From Pseudomonadota bacterium (GTDB taxonomy: Bacteria; Pseudomonadota; Alphaproteobacteria; Rhizobiales; Tepidamorphaceae), in NCBI GenBank assembly GCA_023458595.1, contig JAEWYT010000147.1:1-64000 (forward strand): a stretch of DNA of 64,000 nt. Direction: 5' to 3'. This document shows, one piece after another, positions 1-9,179 of the stretch; positions within the stretch are counted from its first letter, which is position 1; the number at the start of each line of letters is the position of its first letter. The notes beneath the pieces were generated by a model. It had not been told where the DNA came from. It saw only the letters and a list, made by a program, of their open reading frames with translations, and searched no databases. A program made the position numbers and the translations under genes.

Positions 1-372
1 GCTTACGAGATCGAAAACCGCCTGAACGAGATCACGTTCAACGGCAGTCTCCTCAAGGAGCTCCGTTCGCTCGGGTTCCTGTGGGAGATCATCAAATACG
101 AAAAGCTCGATCGCGCGGCCTATCGCGACGCCCGGGTGCATCGGATCAGTGCCGAGGAAGAGATGCGCGCCTTGAGCGTCTCGAGCAAGCTCAACGCCGA
201 GCGCGCTTTTCTGGAACACCTGCGCGACATAGGCCGACGAACCGCCGATGAATGGCTCAGGGAGAACGGCGACAAGATCGGAGTGAAGTCGACCTGGATC
301 CCCGATTTCGTCTTCGAGGAGAGCCTCCAGCCCGCCCATCTCGAGCAAGGTTCGCGCAAGGCCGCAAAATGA
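1..372 (+). CDS. Patatin-like phospholipase, C-terminal end (5' end outside window)
   Basis: The reading frame is open from the first base and ends at the TGA at 370-372, so only about 123 C-terminal residues are present. The segment with NRLNEITFN, followed by LLKELR and a helix-rich tail, resembles the C-terminal DUF3734 region of alphaproteobacterial patatin-like phospholipases. Its role there is not known, and the catalytic Ser/Asp part lies outside the window, so lipase activity cannot be checked here. The stop overlaps the start of the downstream permease (ATGA), which indicates translational coupling. In some rhizobia a patatin gene sits next to 3-hydroxybutyrate genes; I recall this association and did not verify it. 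Assignment is by remembered similarity of the tail only. Confidence 0.6.
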   Translation, partial: AYEIENRLNEITFNGSLLKELRSLGFLWEIIKYEKLDRAAYRDARVHRISAEEEMRALSVSSKLNAERAFLEHLRDIGRRTADEWLRENGDKIGVKSTWIPDFVFEESLQPAHLEQGSRKAAK

Positions 373-1820
373 CCGACATCATCGCCATCCTGCTGGCGCT
401 CGCGCTGCTGATGTATTTCGCCTTCCGCGGCTTCACGCTGCTGCTCATCGCGCCGGTCATGGCTCTGCTCGCGGTGGCGCTGTCCGGCAGTTTGCCGCTG
501 CTTGCCTCCTATACGCAGATCTTCATGACCAATGCCGGCGGTTTCATCGTCGACTTTTTTCCGCTGTTCATGCTGGGCGCGATCTTCGGCAAGCTCATGG
601 ACGATTCCGGCTGCGCGGAAGCGATCGCAAAGGGGGTCATAGACTGGCTCGGAGCGAAACGCGCGATCCTTGCCGTCGTCCTATGCTGCGCCGTGCTCAC
701 CTATGGAGGCGTGTCGCTTTTCGTCGTGGCATTCGCGATCTACCCGATCGCGGTGTCCCTGTTCCGGGACGCAGCCATCCCGAAAAGACTGATCCCCGGC
801 ACGATCGCGCTCGGCGCCTTCACTTTCACCATGTCCGCGCTTCCCGGCAGTCCCGCGATCCAGAACGCGATCCCCATGCCGTTCTTCGGCACCACCTCGT
901 TCGCCGCGCCGGGTCTCGGCATTATCACGGCCGCCATCATGCTGGTGCTCGGAACCAGCTGGCTGAACTGGCGCAGCGCGCAGGCCGCCGCGGCGGGAGA
1001 AGGCTACGGCGCGCACTCGGACAATCTTCCCGAACTCGGCGTGGAGCTCAGGGAGCACGCGCAGGCGGAGGGCTTCGACATCGCCGAGATCGATCCGAAC
1101 CACAGAATTCACGTGCTCCCGGGCTTTGCCCTCGCTTTCGCGCCGATATTGATTGTGATCGCGGTGAACCTGTTCTTCATACAGTTCGTCGTCCCGCGGC
1201 TCGACACGGCCTTCCTCTCGCTTCCGTTGTTCGGCGAGACCAGCGTCGAAGCCGTGCGGGGGCTCTGGGCGGTCATCGTGGCCCTCGTGACGGCGATCGT
1301 GTTCCTGATCGTCACCAACTGGAAGCGTCTGGCCGATCTTCGCGGCAGCCTCAACAAGGGCGCCGACGCATCGGTGCTGCCGATCTTCAACACAGCGAGC
1401 CTCGTCGGCTTCGGCGCGGTCGTCGCGGCCCTGCCGGCCTTCGACAGGATCAGCGAAGCGATGCTGGCGCTCAGCGGCGGCAATCCGCTGATATCGGTGG
1501 CGATCTCGGTAACGGTCCTGTCGGCGCTGACCGGTTCGGCATCGGGCGGCATGAGCATCGCGCTCGACGCGCTCGGCAACGCCTTCGTCGACCTGGCGAA
1601 GCTGACGGGCACGTCCCTCGAGGCGATGCACCGCGTCACCGCGGTCTCATCGGGCGCGCTCGACGCGCTGCCGCACAACGGCGCGGTGATAACGGTCCTT
1701 GGAATATGCAATCTGACGCACAAGGACAGCTATCTGGACGTGTTCGTCGTCGCGGTCGTCATCCCGCTCATCGCGCTGATCGCCCTGATCGTCCTGGCGT
1801 CGCTGTTCGGGGCGTTCTGA
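369..1820 (+). CDS. GntP-family permease, possibly for 3-hydroxybutyrate or another hydroxyacid
   Basis: A 483-residue inner-membrane protein composed almost entirely of hydrophobic segments, with about 12 predicted membrane spans. The family (GntP/CitM-like, ion transporter superfamily) imports gluconate, hydroxybutyrate and related carboxylates with protons. A glycine/serine-rich stretch near the C-terminus (TGSASGGMS, then SSGALDALPHNG) fits the second half of the GntP fold. I chose the ATG at 369 because it overlaps the preceding stop by four bases and begins with a typical membrane segment; the frame is open further upstream, but that extension is the antisense-like shadow of the phospholipase gene. 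Coupling to a patatin gene suggests a lipid or storage-polymer-derived carboxylate substrate, by inference. Confidence 0.75.
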   Translation: MTDIIAILLALALLMYFAFRGFTLLLIAPVMALLAVALSGSLPLLASYTQIFMTNAGGFIVDFFPLFMLGAIFGKLMDDSGCAEAIAKGVIDWLGAKRAILAVVLCCAVLTYGGVSLFVVAFAIYPIAVSLFRDAAIPKRLIPGTIALGAFTFTMSALPGSPAIQNAIPMPFFGTTSFAAPGLGIITAAIMLVLGTSWLNWRSAQAAAAGEGYGAHSDNLPELGVELREHAQAEGFDIAEIDPNHRIHVLPGFALAFAPILIVIAVNLFFIQFVVPRLDTAFLSLPLFGETSVEAVRGLWAVIVALVTAIVFLIVTNWKRLADLRGSLNKGADASVLPIFNTASLVGFGAVVAALPAFDRISEAMLALSGGNPLISVAISVTVLSALTGSASGGMSIALDALGNAFVDLAKLTGTSLEAMHRVTAVSSGALDALPHNGAVITVLGICNLTHKDSYLDVFVVAVVIPLIALIALIVLASLFGAF

Positions 1821-1840
1821 GATCTGCGCCGCATCGCCGG

Positions 1841-1880
1841 CCGGGCGGGCGGCCGTGTCGCCGACCGCACGCCCGCCCGG
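1841..1880. terminator. GC-rich inverted repeat between convergent genes
   Basis: CCGGGCGGGC at 1841-1850 is complementary to GCCCGCCCGG at 1871-1880, with one more inner pair and a loop of about 18 bases. It lies between the convergent GntP permease and amino-acid antiporter genes and is followed on the plus strand by GCCGCCGTTTCCC. It could end transcription from both sides, although there is no long T run, so strength is uncertain. Confidence 0.5.
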
Positions 1881-1895
1881 GCCGCCGTTTCCCGT

Positions 1896-3332
1896 CTACG
1901 GCGTTATCGCACCGGTGAGGAGACCGACGACGCCGATTATCGCGCCGAGCAGCACGACCGCGAAGACGATGAGTTCCGTCCGGTTGAAGAGCTGGGCGTT
2001 CTGTTCGCGCCGCGACTGGAAGTAGAGGAGAGTTCCCGGAGCGAACAGGACCGCCAGGAGGATCACGTACTTCAAGCCTGCGGCGACGAACATGATCATT
2101 ACATAGATCGCCGCGATCCAGGAAATGATCCGGTCCCGGTTCCGGTCGCCGGGCGTGGCCTCGTAGCCTTCGCCGCGGTTGGCCAGGATGATCCCGTAGC
2201 CGGCGACGAGGAGGTAGGGAAGCAGCGTCGTCACGCTCGTCATGTCGAGCATGAAATTGAACGCGTCATAGGACCAGTAGGTGGAAATGATGAAGGCGGA
2301 CACGACGATGTTCGTCGCCCAGAGCGCCTTGGCGGGCACCTTCTGGGCGTTCTCCGTCGCGAAGATCTTCGGCATGTCCTTGGACTTGGCCGCCGCGAAC
2401 AGAACCTCCGCGCAGATCAGAGACCATGCGAGATAGGCGCCGAGCACCGAGACGAGAACACCGATCGAGATCAGAATACCGCCCCACGGACCCACCGTCG
2501 CCTCCAGCGCTCCGGCGAGCGAGGGTTGGCGCAGGGCCGCGATCTCGGCGCGCGGAATGACCGCGTACGGCAGGAGCGTCACGGCGATCATCAGCCCCGT
2601 GACCCCGACAAAGCCGAGGATCGTGGCAACGCCAACGTCGCTGCGCTTCTGCGCATAGCGCGAATAGACGCTGGCGCCTTCGATGCCGATGAAGACGAAG
2701 ACGGTGATCAGCATGGTATCCCGGACCTGCTGGACCAGCGACTTCTCTGGCATTCCCACGCCGCCCCAGAAGTTCTCGGCGAACGTATCCCAGTGGAACG
2801 CGATGACCATCAGGATCACGGCCAGGATGATAGGCACGATCTTGGCGATGGTCACGACGAAGTTGATGAAGGCCGCCTGCTGGACGCCCTGCAGAATCAT
2901 CGTGTGGAACAACCACACACCGACGAGCGACACGCCGATGGCGACCACAGTGTTGCCGTTGCCGAAAGCCGGAAAGAAGGTTCCGAGCGTGGTTCCGATC
3001 AGCACCCAGTAGAACACGTTGCCCAGGCACGATCCCAGCCAGTAGCCGAAGGCGGACAGGAAACCCATGTAGTCGCCGAATCCCGCCTTCGCGTAGGCGA
3101 ACACGCCGGAGTCGATGTCGGGTCTCTTCTCGGCGAGCGCCTGAAAAACGCGGGCGAGCATGTACATGCCGGTTCCCGCGATCGCCCAGGCGATGAGCGC
3201 GCCGAACGGCCCCGTCGCAGCGCCGAACCGACCGGGGAGATTGAAGATGCCGGCGCCGACCATCGAGCCGACAACCATGGACGTCAAAGCGATGAGTGAA
3301 ATCTTCTGAACGGCCGGTTTGCCTTCGGACAT
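1896..3332 (-). CDS. APC-family basic amino acid antiporter (ArcD-like arginine/ornithine type)
   Basis: A 478-residue protein of about 12 membrane spans. The N-terminus reads LTSMVVGSMVGAGIFNLPG, the glycine-rich first helix of the amino acid/polyamine/organocation superfamily, in the arginine-ornithine and agmatine-putrescine antiporter branch. Such proteins exchange a basic amino acid for its deaminated or decarboxylated product across the inner membrane. The start at 3332 has a good AGGAAGGG ribosome site eight bases upstream; an in-frame ATG 25 codons earlier lacks one. No arginine deiminase or decarboxylase genes accompany it, so the exact substrate is not shown. It is a single-gene unit, convergent with the GntP gene. 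Confidence 0.75.
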   Translation of the reverse strand: MSEGKPAVQKISLIALTSMVVGSMVGAGIFNLPGRFGAATGPFGALIAWAIAGTGMYMLARVFQALAEKRPDIDSGVFAYAKAGFGDYMGFLSAFGYWLGSCLGNVFYWVLIGTTLGTFFPAFGNGNTVVAIGVSLVGVWLFHTMILQGVQQAAFINFVVTIAKIVPIILAVILMVIAFHWDTFAENFWGGVGMPEKSLVQQVRDTMLITVFVFIGIEGASVYSRYAQKRSDVGVATILGFVGVTGLMIAVTLLPYAVIPRAEIAALRQPSLAGALEATVGPWGGILISIGVLVSVLGAYLAWSLICAEVLFAAAKSKDMPKIFATENAQKVPAKALWATNIVVSAFIISTYWSYDAFNFMLDMTSVTTLLPYLLVAGYGIILANRGEGYEATPGDRNRDRIISWIAAIYVMIMFVAAGLKYVILLAVLFAPGTLLYFQSRREQNAQLFNRTELIVFAVVLLGAIIGVVGLLTGAITP

Positions 3333-3563
3333 CGCCCTTCCTAACCCTCCCCGCGGTATTGTGACGGTGGAGAACCGCACCGCCTTCGTGCTTGCCCCGT
3401 GAATCACTCACGCGGCGCAAGATTTGTTGGCTAAGATGGACGTGCCCGCGGACCGACGTCAATCGCTATTCGCCCCTGCGTCCGACCCGTTCGTCGGACG
3501 ATGGACGTTCGAAGCGCGGCCCGGGACATACCGGGGCCGGCGCGATCGTGGCGGCGCAGGCTG

Positions 3564-5465
3564 CTATCCGTTCGGCCGAGACTTCGGGATTCGAAGCAGG
3601 CTTTCCCGCTGAGCCGGAGCCTGAGTCTGCGACGACGCGTCGGCCCTCTCTGCGGCGGGCGCTTCGGGAACGAGATAGGTCGTCTGGGAGGGGAAGGCGA
3701 ACGCACTGCCGTTTCGTTCGACGATCTTCCTGAACTCGATGAGCAGTTCTTCCTGCACGGCGAGGAACGCGGCCCAGTCGCTGGGTATCGCATAGGCCCA
3801 CAGCTCGACATCGAGGGAGTAGTCGCCGTACTCGCGGAAGGTGACGCGCACGGTTTCCGGCTTTATCTGCGGGTGCGACGTCAGCATCTCCCGGGCCTGC
3901 TCGATGATCGCCTCGAGCTGCTCGGTGCTCGTCTCGTACACGAGCTTGACGATCTGATTCAACAGATTGGAGTCCCGACGCGTGAAGTTGATGATCCGCA
4001 TCTGCACGAACTCGGCATTCTGGACGGTAATGAGCGTGCGGTCGCGGGCCCTGATCTTGGTGGAACGCAATCCGATCGTTTCCACCGTGCCGAGCATGTC
4101 GCCGAACTGGCAGAAATCGCCGATCCGCACCAGGCGGTCGACGTACAGGATGACGCCGCCGATCAGGTTTTCGAGGGTCGGGCGGATCGCCAGCGCGATC
4201 GCGAGGCCGCCGACGCCGATGCCCGCCACGATGCCGTAGACGGGAATGCCGACCTGGGTGGCCCCGATGGTGACGAGGTAGGCGGCTACCGAAATTCCGA
4301 GCACCTTGAGCAGGAGGCGGACCATGCTCCCGTCGAGGCTGTCGCCCTTCACGCGCGGCGATGCCAGGAGAAACTCGCCAAGCAGGACGAAAGACAGCAA
4401 CGTGAGCCACGCTCCCAGCAGCGTGACGAGTATCTTGATCGTCAGTTCGATACTGAACAGGACGTCGCCGGACAGGTTGATGACGTTGGCGGCGATCATG
4501 CGATAGCAGAGCAGCATGACGATCAGCGCCGACGGCGTGATCAACCGACGCAGGATGCGGCGCCGCGTGCTGATCGACTGTGCCGGCCTGTAGCCCCGCC
4601 AGATCAGCCAGACGACGGCGGCCATGAAAAGGACGGTCAGAGCGCCGAGCGCGATCCATTTCCAGGCCGCCTGTTGCCAATAGATCCGTTGCAGCGACGG
4701 CGGCAGATTCTGGATGACGCGGTAGACCGAGACCGGCAGCCAAAGGCCCGGCGCGGTCTTGAAGGTCACGTAGAAGTCCAGGTCGTGCGGATCCCGGCTC
4801 GGCAACTCGGCGGCACGTTCATAGAAGTTCGGCAAACCGGCGACCGTCTCGGCGGAGAACCGGAATGCCGGGCTGCCGTCGGGGCTCTCGAACTGCCGCA
4901 TGTATATGTTCGTTTCCGGCAGGCGCCAGCCCGCCGGCACGTCGCCGGCGCGGACATCCTCCAGACCGGGGACGTCGTCGGGGCCGGGCACCGGAATCCG
5001 ATCGAGCACTTCCTTGAGCAACAGGGCGGACGTCACGCCGGCGTTCTGCCTCGCCGCGGGCGGTATGCCCGAAAGGTCGAGCGTCTCGGCGGCCCGCTGC
5101 AGATTGGCCATCGCGCTGTTCTTGAGAGCGACGATTTCCGGCGAATCGAGAAACCTGCCGCTCGCCTTGCTCAGGGCGAACGCCTCCTTGAAGTTCTCCG
5201 TCGCCAGCCGCGTGTATTTTTCCAGGCTTTGCAGCGTTTGGCGCGGAGACCCGATCTCCGGTGGCGCCAGGGCCGACTCGACGTCGTCGGCCGGCTCGGC
5301 GGCGGTGACCGCCGCCTCCGTCCGCTCCGTCTGTGCAGACGCAGGAACGGCGGACCACAGAACCGGTCCGGCGACGAAATTCACCAGTATCCAATAGAAT
5401 ACGACGCGCCACGGCCGTGAGCGGGGAAGACCGGTGCCAATGATGGAAACGCCGGATTGTCTCAT
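3564..5465 (-). CDS. MscS-family mechanosensitive ion channel with periplasmic N-terminal domain
   Basis: About 633 residues. The N-terminus has a hydrophobic segment ending in AQ, consistent with a signal peptide or anchor, followed by roughly 240 polar residues that are probably periplasmic. Then come several membrane helices and the MscS pore helix (GIGVGGLAIALAIRPTLENLIGG), the beta domain and a cytoplasmic alpha/beta domain. MscS channels open on hypo-osmotic shock and release solutes. The protein is more than twice the length of E. coli MscS, placing it with the extended MscK/YnaI-like forms. The start at 5465 has GGGGAACG upstream; an alternative in-frame start lies 16 codons further out. 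The C-terminal RIPKSRPNG tail is short and basic. Confidence 0.85.
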   Translation of the reverse strand: MRQSGVSIIGTGLPRSRPWRVVFYWILVNFVAGPVLWSAVPASAQTERTEAAVTAAEPADDVESALAPPEIGSPRQTLQSLEKYTRLATENFKEAFALSKASGRFLDSPEIVALKNSAMANLQRAAETLDLSGIPPAARQNAGVTSALLLKEVLDRIPVPGPDDVPGLEDVRAGDVPAGWRLPETNIYMRQFESPDGSPAFRFSAETVAGLPNFYERAAELPSRDPHDLDFYVTFKTAPGLWLPVSVYRVIQNLPPSLQRIYWQQAAWKWIALGALTVLFMAAVVWLIWRGYRPAQSISTRRRILRRLITPSALIVMLLCYRMIAANVINLSGDVLFSIELTIKILVTLLGAWLTLLSFVLLGEFLLASPRVKGDSLDGSMVRLLLKVLGISVAAYLVTIGATQVGIPVYGIVAGIGVGGLAIALAIRPTLENLIGGVILYVDRLVRIGDFCQFGDMLGTVETIGLRSTKIRARDRTLITVQNAEFVQMRIINFTRRDSNLLNQIVKLVYETSTEQLEAIIEQAREMLTSHPQIKPETVRVTFREYGDYSLDVELWAYAIPSDWAAFLAVQEELLIEFRKIVERNGSAFAFPSQTTYLVPEAPAAERADASSQTQAPAQRESLLRIPKSRPNG

Positions 5466-5629
5466 GAGTCGTTCCCCATGGGCAGCCTTGCACACAAGAA
5501 TGCGGCCATACATGGCGCAAGCGGCCTCAAGTTACAATGTGCGACCCGACCAGTCCTTTGTCCACGGCGACCGATATTGTCGTTTTGAAGTGACTGGGGC
5601 CGGCTTCGCCGTGCCGGAGCCGGGACGCG

Positions 5630-6565
5630 CTATCGCAGCGCGCGCGACGATTTGCGTCCGACATCCGAAACGGGGGCGGCGCCGTCGCCGGGAAGCGCGC
5701 CGAGCCAGGCGGTCGCCCGTTCCAGCGCGGCTTGCGTGACGCCGGGATCGAACCGCAGCGGGCTCAGGGCCGAGCGCTCCTGCTGATCGAACCCGTGGTT
5801 CACTCCCTCGAAAACCATCGTCTCCACCGGAAGGCCGCGGTGCTCGAGGAGCTTCACGATGTCGAGACAGTACCTCGAGGGGGTGATCGAGTCTTCGGCG
5901 GCAAGGAGGAACAGCGTGGGGGCAGGGTGGCTCCAGCCGTCGACGCGCGCCTGGTTGGCAATGCCGCAGTAGGGATAGACGAGTATCTGGCCGATCACGC
6001 CCTGAAGAGGGGCCCCCGGGGAGATACCCTGGGGATGCGACGAGAGGCCGGCCGGCAGATCGGAGACGCTCTCCATCGCCAGCAGGTCCATGATCGCCCA
6101 GCCGCCATGGGAAGCGCCGATGAGGACGATCCTGCCGGGGTCGACGAACGGCAACATCCGCGCATCCCCGAGCGCCACGAGCACGTCGCCGGCGCGTTCG
6201 GACCCGAAAAGCATCTGACCGGCGCACACGAGGCGCCAGAGCTCGTGGTCCTGCAGGTTCCGCGGCGCGTGACTGTCGACGATCACGGCGGCCCAGCCGT
6301 TGCGGTTCAGCATCTGCGCCCAGCGCAGCATGTTGTCCTTCGGGCCGTCGCACCCGGAGAACAGCAATCCGGTCGGAAAGGGTCCGTCGCCGTCGGGCTT
6401 CATCACCCGGTAGTGCTCGCGCAGCGAGACGGCCAGTTCCTGGGGATCGCGTTTGACGGGCCCCCAGCCGAGATAGCGACCGAGCGAGTTGCCGGCGAGG
6501 CCGCCGGCGGCGATCAGCGCGACTGCCAGAACGGCGGATACGACTATCCAACGGGTTCGGTTCAT
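5630..6565 (-). CDS. Secreted or membrane-anchored alpha/beta hydrolase, dienelactone-hydrolase-like
   Basis: A 311-residue protein with an N-terminal membrane segment (about residues 7-25), so the enzyme probably faces the periplasm. The nucleophile elbow GASHGG places the catalytic serine near residue 152. The acid is likely in AAEDS, and the histidine in GVNHGFD near residue 270. The arrangement resembles dienelactone hydrolase and prolyl-oligopeptidase-like esterases. An early CDG motif may help form the oxyanion hole. The substrate is unknown. It lies upstream of the MscS gene on the same strand with a 160-base gap, so it may be a separate unit. Confidence 0.65.
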   Translation of the reverse strand: MNRTRWIVVSAVLAVALIAAGGLAGNSLGRYLGWGPVKRDPQELAVSLREHYRVMKPDGDGPFPTGLLFSGCDGPKDNMLRWAQMLNRNGWAAVIVDSHAPRNLQDHELWRLVCAGQMLFGSERAGDVLVALGDARMLPFVDPGRIVLIGASHGGWAIMDLLAMESVSDLPAGLSSHPQGISPGAPLQGVIGQILVYPYCGIANQARVDGWSHPAPTLFLLAAEDSITPSRYCLDIVKLLEHRGLPVETMVFEGVNHGFDQQERSALSPLRFDPGVTQAALERATAWLGALPGDGAAPVSDVGRKSSRALR

Positions 6566-6669
6566 CGCCCTGACGTGCCTCGCGAGCGTCCCGCTACCGG
6601 AAGCGATCCGGCGGGCCGCCGGTCACGGAGCGGTGCCTGTGGGGTTCGCGGCCGGGCCGTGCGGTGACG

Positions 6670-8370
6670 TCATTCCGCGAAGTGCGCCTTCAGCCGCTCG
6701 ACCGAATTCGGGTCCCAGCCCTGCGGAGCCGTGACCTCAATCCAGGCGTCGATGTAATGCGCCGGCGCGAAGAGATGGCCATAGCCCATCGGGACGTGGA
6801 GGCCGATAGCCATATCGAGGATCAGCTGCAGGAACGTGACGACAGGGTACCAGCGCAGTTCCGTCGACACGTCGGGGCCGACCGGCGCGTTCATCCAATC
6901 GGGCCTCCGGTAGAGACTGTCCGGGCTGAAGAAGGTGATCGGATCGCTGGCGTACTGCAGGTAGACCAGCCGCATCGGCCCCCAATGCGCCCCGGGGATG
7001 TCGAGGGCGTTGTGCTGATTGGTGAAGCGGATGATCGAGCTGTCGCCGAAGCGGGGCAGCCATTCGGGCGATCCCGGGTCGCGCTCCCTGGTGGCGGACT
7101 GCCATCCGGGGGTCGCGAAGGGCGGGCCGCTCCAGACGGCTCCCTGGAACGGATCGGCGAGCACGTCGTGCAGGCGGAAGGACTGCTCGGAACTGAACGC
7201 GCCCAGGCTGAGCCCGTGCAGATAGAGCTTCGGACGCCGGTCCTTCGGCAGGGTGGTCCAGTACGCGTAGACGGTCCGGAACAGGGCGCGCCCGGTGGCC
7301 GTGCTGAATCCGGGCTCGACGAACAGCGACAGCGGGCTCGTCAGATACGAATACTGGACCGCGACGATCGCCGTGTCGCCGCCGTGCAGGTATTCGAGCG
7401 TGTCGGTCGCCTGCGGGTCCATCCATCCGGTGCCGGTCGGAACCGCCACCACGAGGACCGATCGATCGAACGCGCCGACCCGGATCAGCTCGTCGAGCGC
7501 GAGCCGGGCCCTGGCCTCCGCATCGTCGGCGGAATTGAGCCCGGCGTAGACGCGGATCGGCTGGAGCGCCGGCCTGCCGAGAAACGCCTCGATATCCTCG
7601 CGGCTCGGACCCGAGGAAACGAATTCCCGGCCGGTGCGCCCGAGGTCCGTCCAACCGATGAGCGATGCGGCGCTGCCGGTGCGCATCGCGTCCGTCGGCT
7701 GAGCGATATCGGGCACGATCAGCGCGTCGAGGGTCTTGAAGGAGTAGTCCGCCGAGCGGATGAATCCCTTGTAGATCACGCCGTTGAGGATCGTCACGAC
7801 GAGGAGAACGGAGACCGCGATCGCGACGACGCGGGACAGCCTGACCGGAACGTAGCGGTTCACCCGGCGCTTGATCCTTCTGAACACGAGATGGATCAGG
7901 CGCGCCGCCGGTATCAGCACCGCGAACACGAGCGCGGCGATCAGACCGACCTCGAGCGGGCGGGCGCTGTCGACGAGCGGCATGCCCATGCGGATGCGGA
8001 TCGAGTTCTGCTGCTCGGCCGCGTGCCAGACGAAGACGATGACGACGATCGTCGCCGCGGCGGCGGCGATCCAGGTGCCGATCCTTCGCGCGCGCTCTCC
8101 GGCGACGGGCAGCTCGAGGTAGGTCCACAACGCGCCCAGGAGGACGCCGAGGCCGTATCCTATCGAGAAGCACACGCCCGCCAGGACGCCCTGCAGCAGG
8201 AAGCTTCGCGGAATGAGCGACGGCGTGAGGGAGGCTGCGAGGAACAATGCGCCGATGATCAGGCCAAGTCCGGAAAGAGACCGCCAGGGAGCCCACGAGC
8301 CGGCCGCCCAGGGCGCACGCGACGCTTCCGGTCGGTCGGGGCGCCGGCTTTCGGCTGCGTGCACCTGCAT
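6670..8370 (-). CDS. Integral-membrane alpha/beta hydrolase of the DUF-type Abhydrolase_9 family
   Basis: A 566-residue protein. The N-terminal 180 residues contain about four membrane helices, including the family signature SLTPSLIPRSFLLQG. The C-terminal half is a soluble domain with GLSLG at about residues 386-390, where Ser388 is the likely nucleophile. This two-part architecture matches the family of membrane-bound alpha/beta hydrolases annotated by domains PF15420 and PF10081 (from memory), whose physiological role is poorly known. The ATG at 8370 has GGGAG five bases upstream; the frame extends 18 codons further but without a good ribosome site. No partner gene is evident. Confidence 0.7.
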   Translation of the reverse strand: MQVHAAESRRPDRPEASRAPWAAGSWAPWRSLSGLGLIIGALFLAASLTPSLIPRSFLLQGVLAGVCFSIGYGLGVLLGALWTYLELPVAGERARRIGTWIAAAAATIVVIVFVWHAAEQQNSIRIRMGMPLVDSARPLEVGLIAALVFAVLIPAARLIHLVFRRIKRRVNRYVPVRLSRVVAIAVSVLLVVTILNGVIYKGFIRSADYSFKTLDALIVPDIAQPTDAMRTGSAASLIGWTDLGRTGREFVSSGPSREDIEAFLGRPALQPIRVYAGLNSADDAEARARLALDELIRVGAFDRSVLVVAVPTGTGWMDPQATDTLEYLHGGDTAIVAVQYSYLTSPLSLFVEPGFSTATGRALFRTVYAYWTTLPKDRRPKLYLHGLSLGAFSSEQSFRLHDVLADPFQGAVWSGPPFATPGWQSATRERDPGSPEWLPRFGDSSIIRFTNQHNALDIPGAHWGPMRLVYLQYASDPITFFSPDSLYRRPDWMNAPVGPDVSTELRWYPVVTFLQLILDMAIGLHVPMGYGHLFAPAHYIDAWIEVTAPQGWDPNSVERLKAHFAE

Positions 8371-8471
8371 GATCTCCCGTCCCTTCTGATGCCATCTGAC
8401 GCGGCCGCCCGTATAGCACAACATCGGCGGGACCGGGAGCGGACTCGTGCCGACGCGGGTCGCGCCGGGGG

Positions 8472-9179
8472 CTAGCCGATCGACGCGTTGTACAACCGCA
8501 GGAAGCTCATCGAGATGTGGGCGCGGCGGATGTGGCCGACGACGGCGAGGTCGCCGAGTTCGACGGCGGCGACGATGTCGGCGACCTCGCGGTGGAAGAT
8601 GCTGATCTCGGTCGCCAGCATCTCCTCGTAGCGGTCGAGCCGGGACGCCGTCTTAAGCCAGATCCGGGTGGTCTGATAGTAGAGGCTTTCCGATATCGCG
8701 CGCAGCGGCTCGTTCGCCGTCAGCGAGTTCAGGAGATGAAAGAAGTCCATGTTGATGCGCGCGAACTCGCGGGGATCGGGCTTCAGGACGAGCCCGTCGC
8801 AGCGCGCCAGCAGGGCGCGGAAGTTCGCGATCGTCGCCTCCCCGGGCTGGACGGGCGCGATCTTGCCGATCAGCTCGGCCAGCTCGATCCGCAGCTGATA
8901 GACCTGCTCGAGTTCCTCGATCTCGATGTCGGTGACGATGGTGCCGACGCCGTGCACCGAGCGCAGCAGGCCCTCGGCCTCGAGCTTCACCAGAACGCGC
9001 CGGATCGGCGTGCGGCTGACGCCGAACTCCTCGGCGAGGTCCTCCTCGCGCAGGCGCGCGCCCGGCGGATAGTCGAGGAGGCAGATGCGCATGCGCAGCC
9101 TCCTGTACATCCGGTCGAAACGCTCGCGCGCGCCTTCGTCGGCGAAGGCGGTGCGATGGTCGGGCTCGGGCGCGCTCAT
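8472..9179 (-). CDS. GntR-family (FCD/FadR subgroup) regulator of the ectoine locus
   Basis: About 235 residues. Residues 30-90 form a winged helix (LREEDLAEEFGVSRTPIRRVL), and the rest is an all-helical ligand domain of the FCD type. The ATG at 9179 overlaps the stop of the preceding deacetylase gene (ATGA), so this is the third gene of the doeA operon. Ectoine loci elsewhere usually carry EnuR, a GntR-MocR protein with an aminotransferase-like domain. This one lacks that domain and so differs from EnuR. Two short palindromes with the shared core TGTGTACA in the divergent promoter region are its likely operators. The effector is presumably an ectoine breakdown intermediate, by analogy only. 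Confidence 0.8.
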   Translation of the reverse strand: MSAPEPDHRTAFADEGARERFDRMYRRLRMRICLLDYPPGARLREEDLAEEFGVSRTPIRRVLVKLEAEGLLRSVHGVGTIVTDIEIEELEQVYQLRIELAELIGKIAPVQPGEATIANFRALLARCDGLVLKPDPREFARINMDFFHLLNSLTANEPLRAISESLYYQTTRIWLKTASRLDRYEEMLATEISIFHREVADIVAAVELGDLAVVGHIRRAHISMSFLRLYNASIG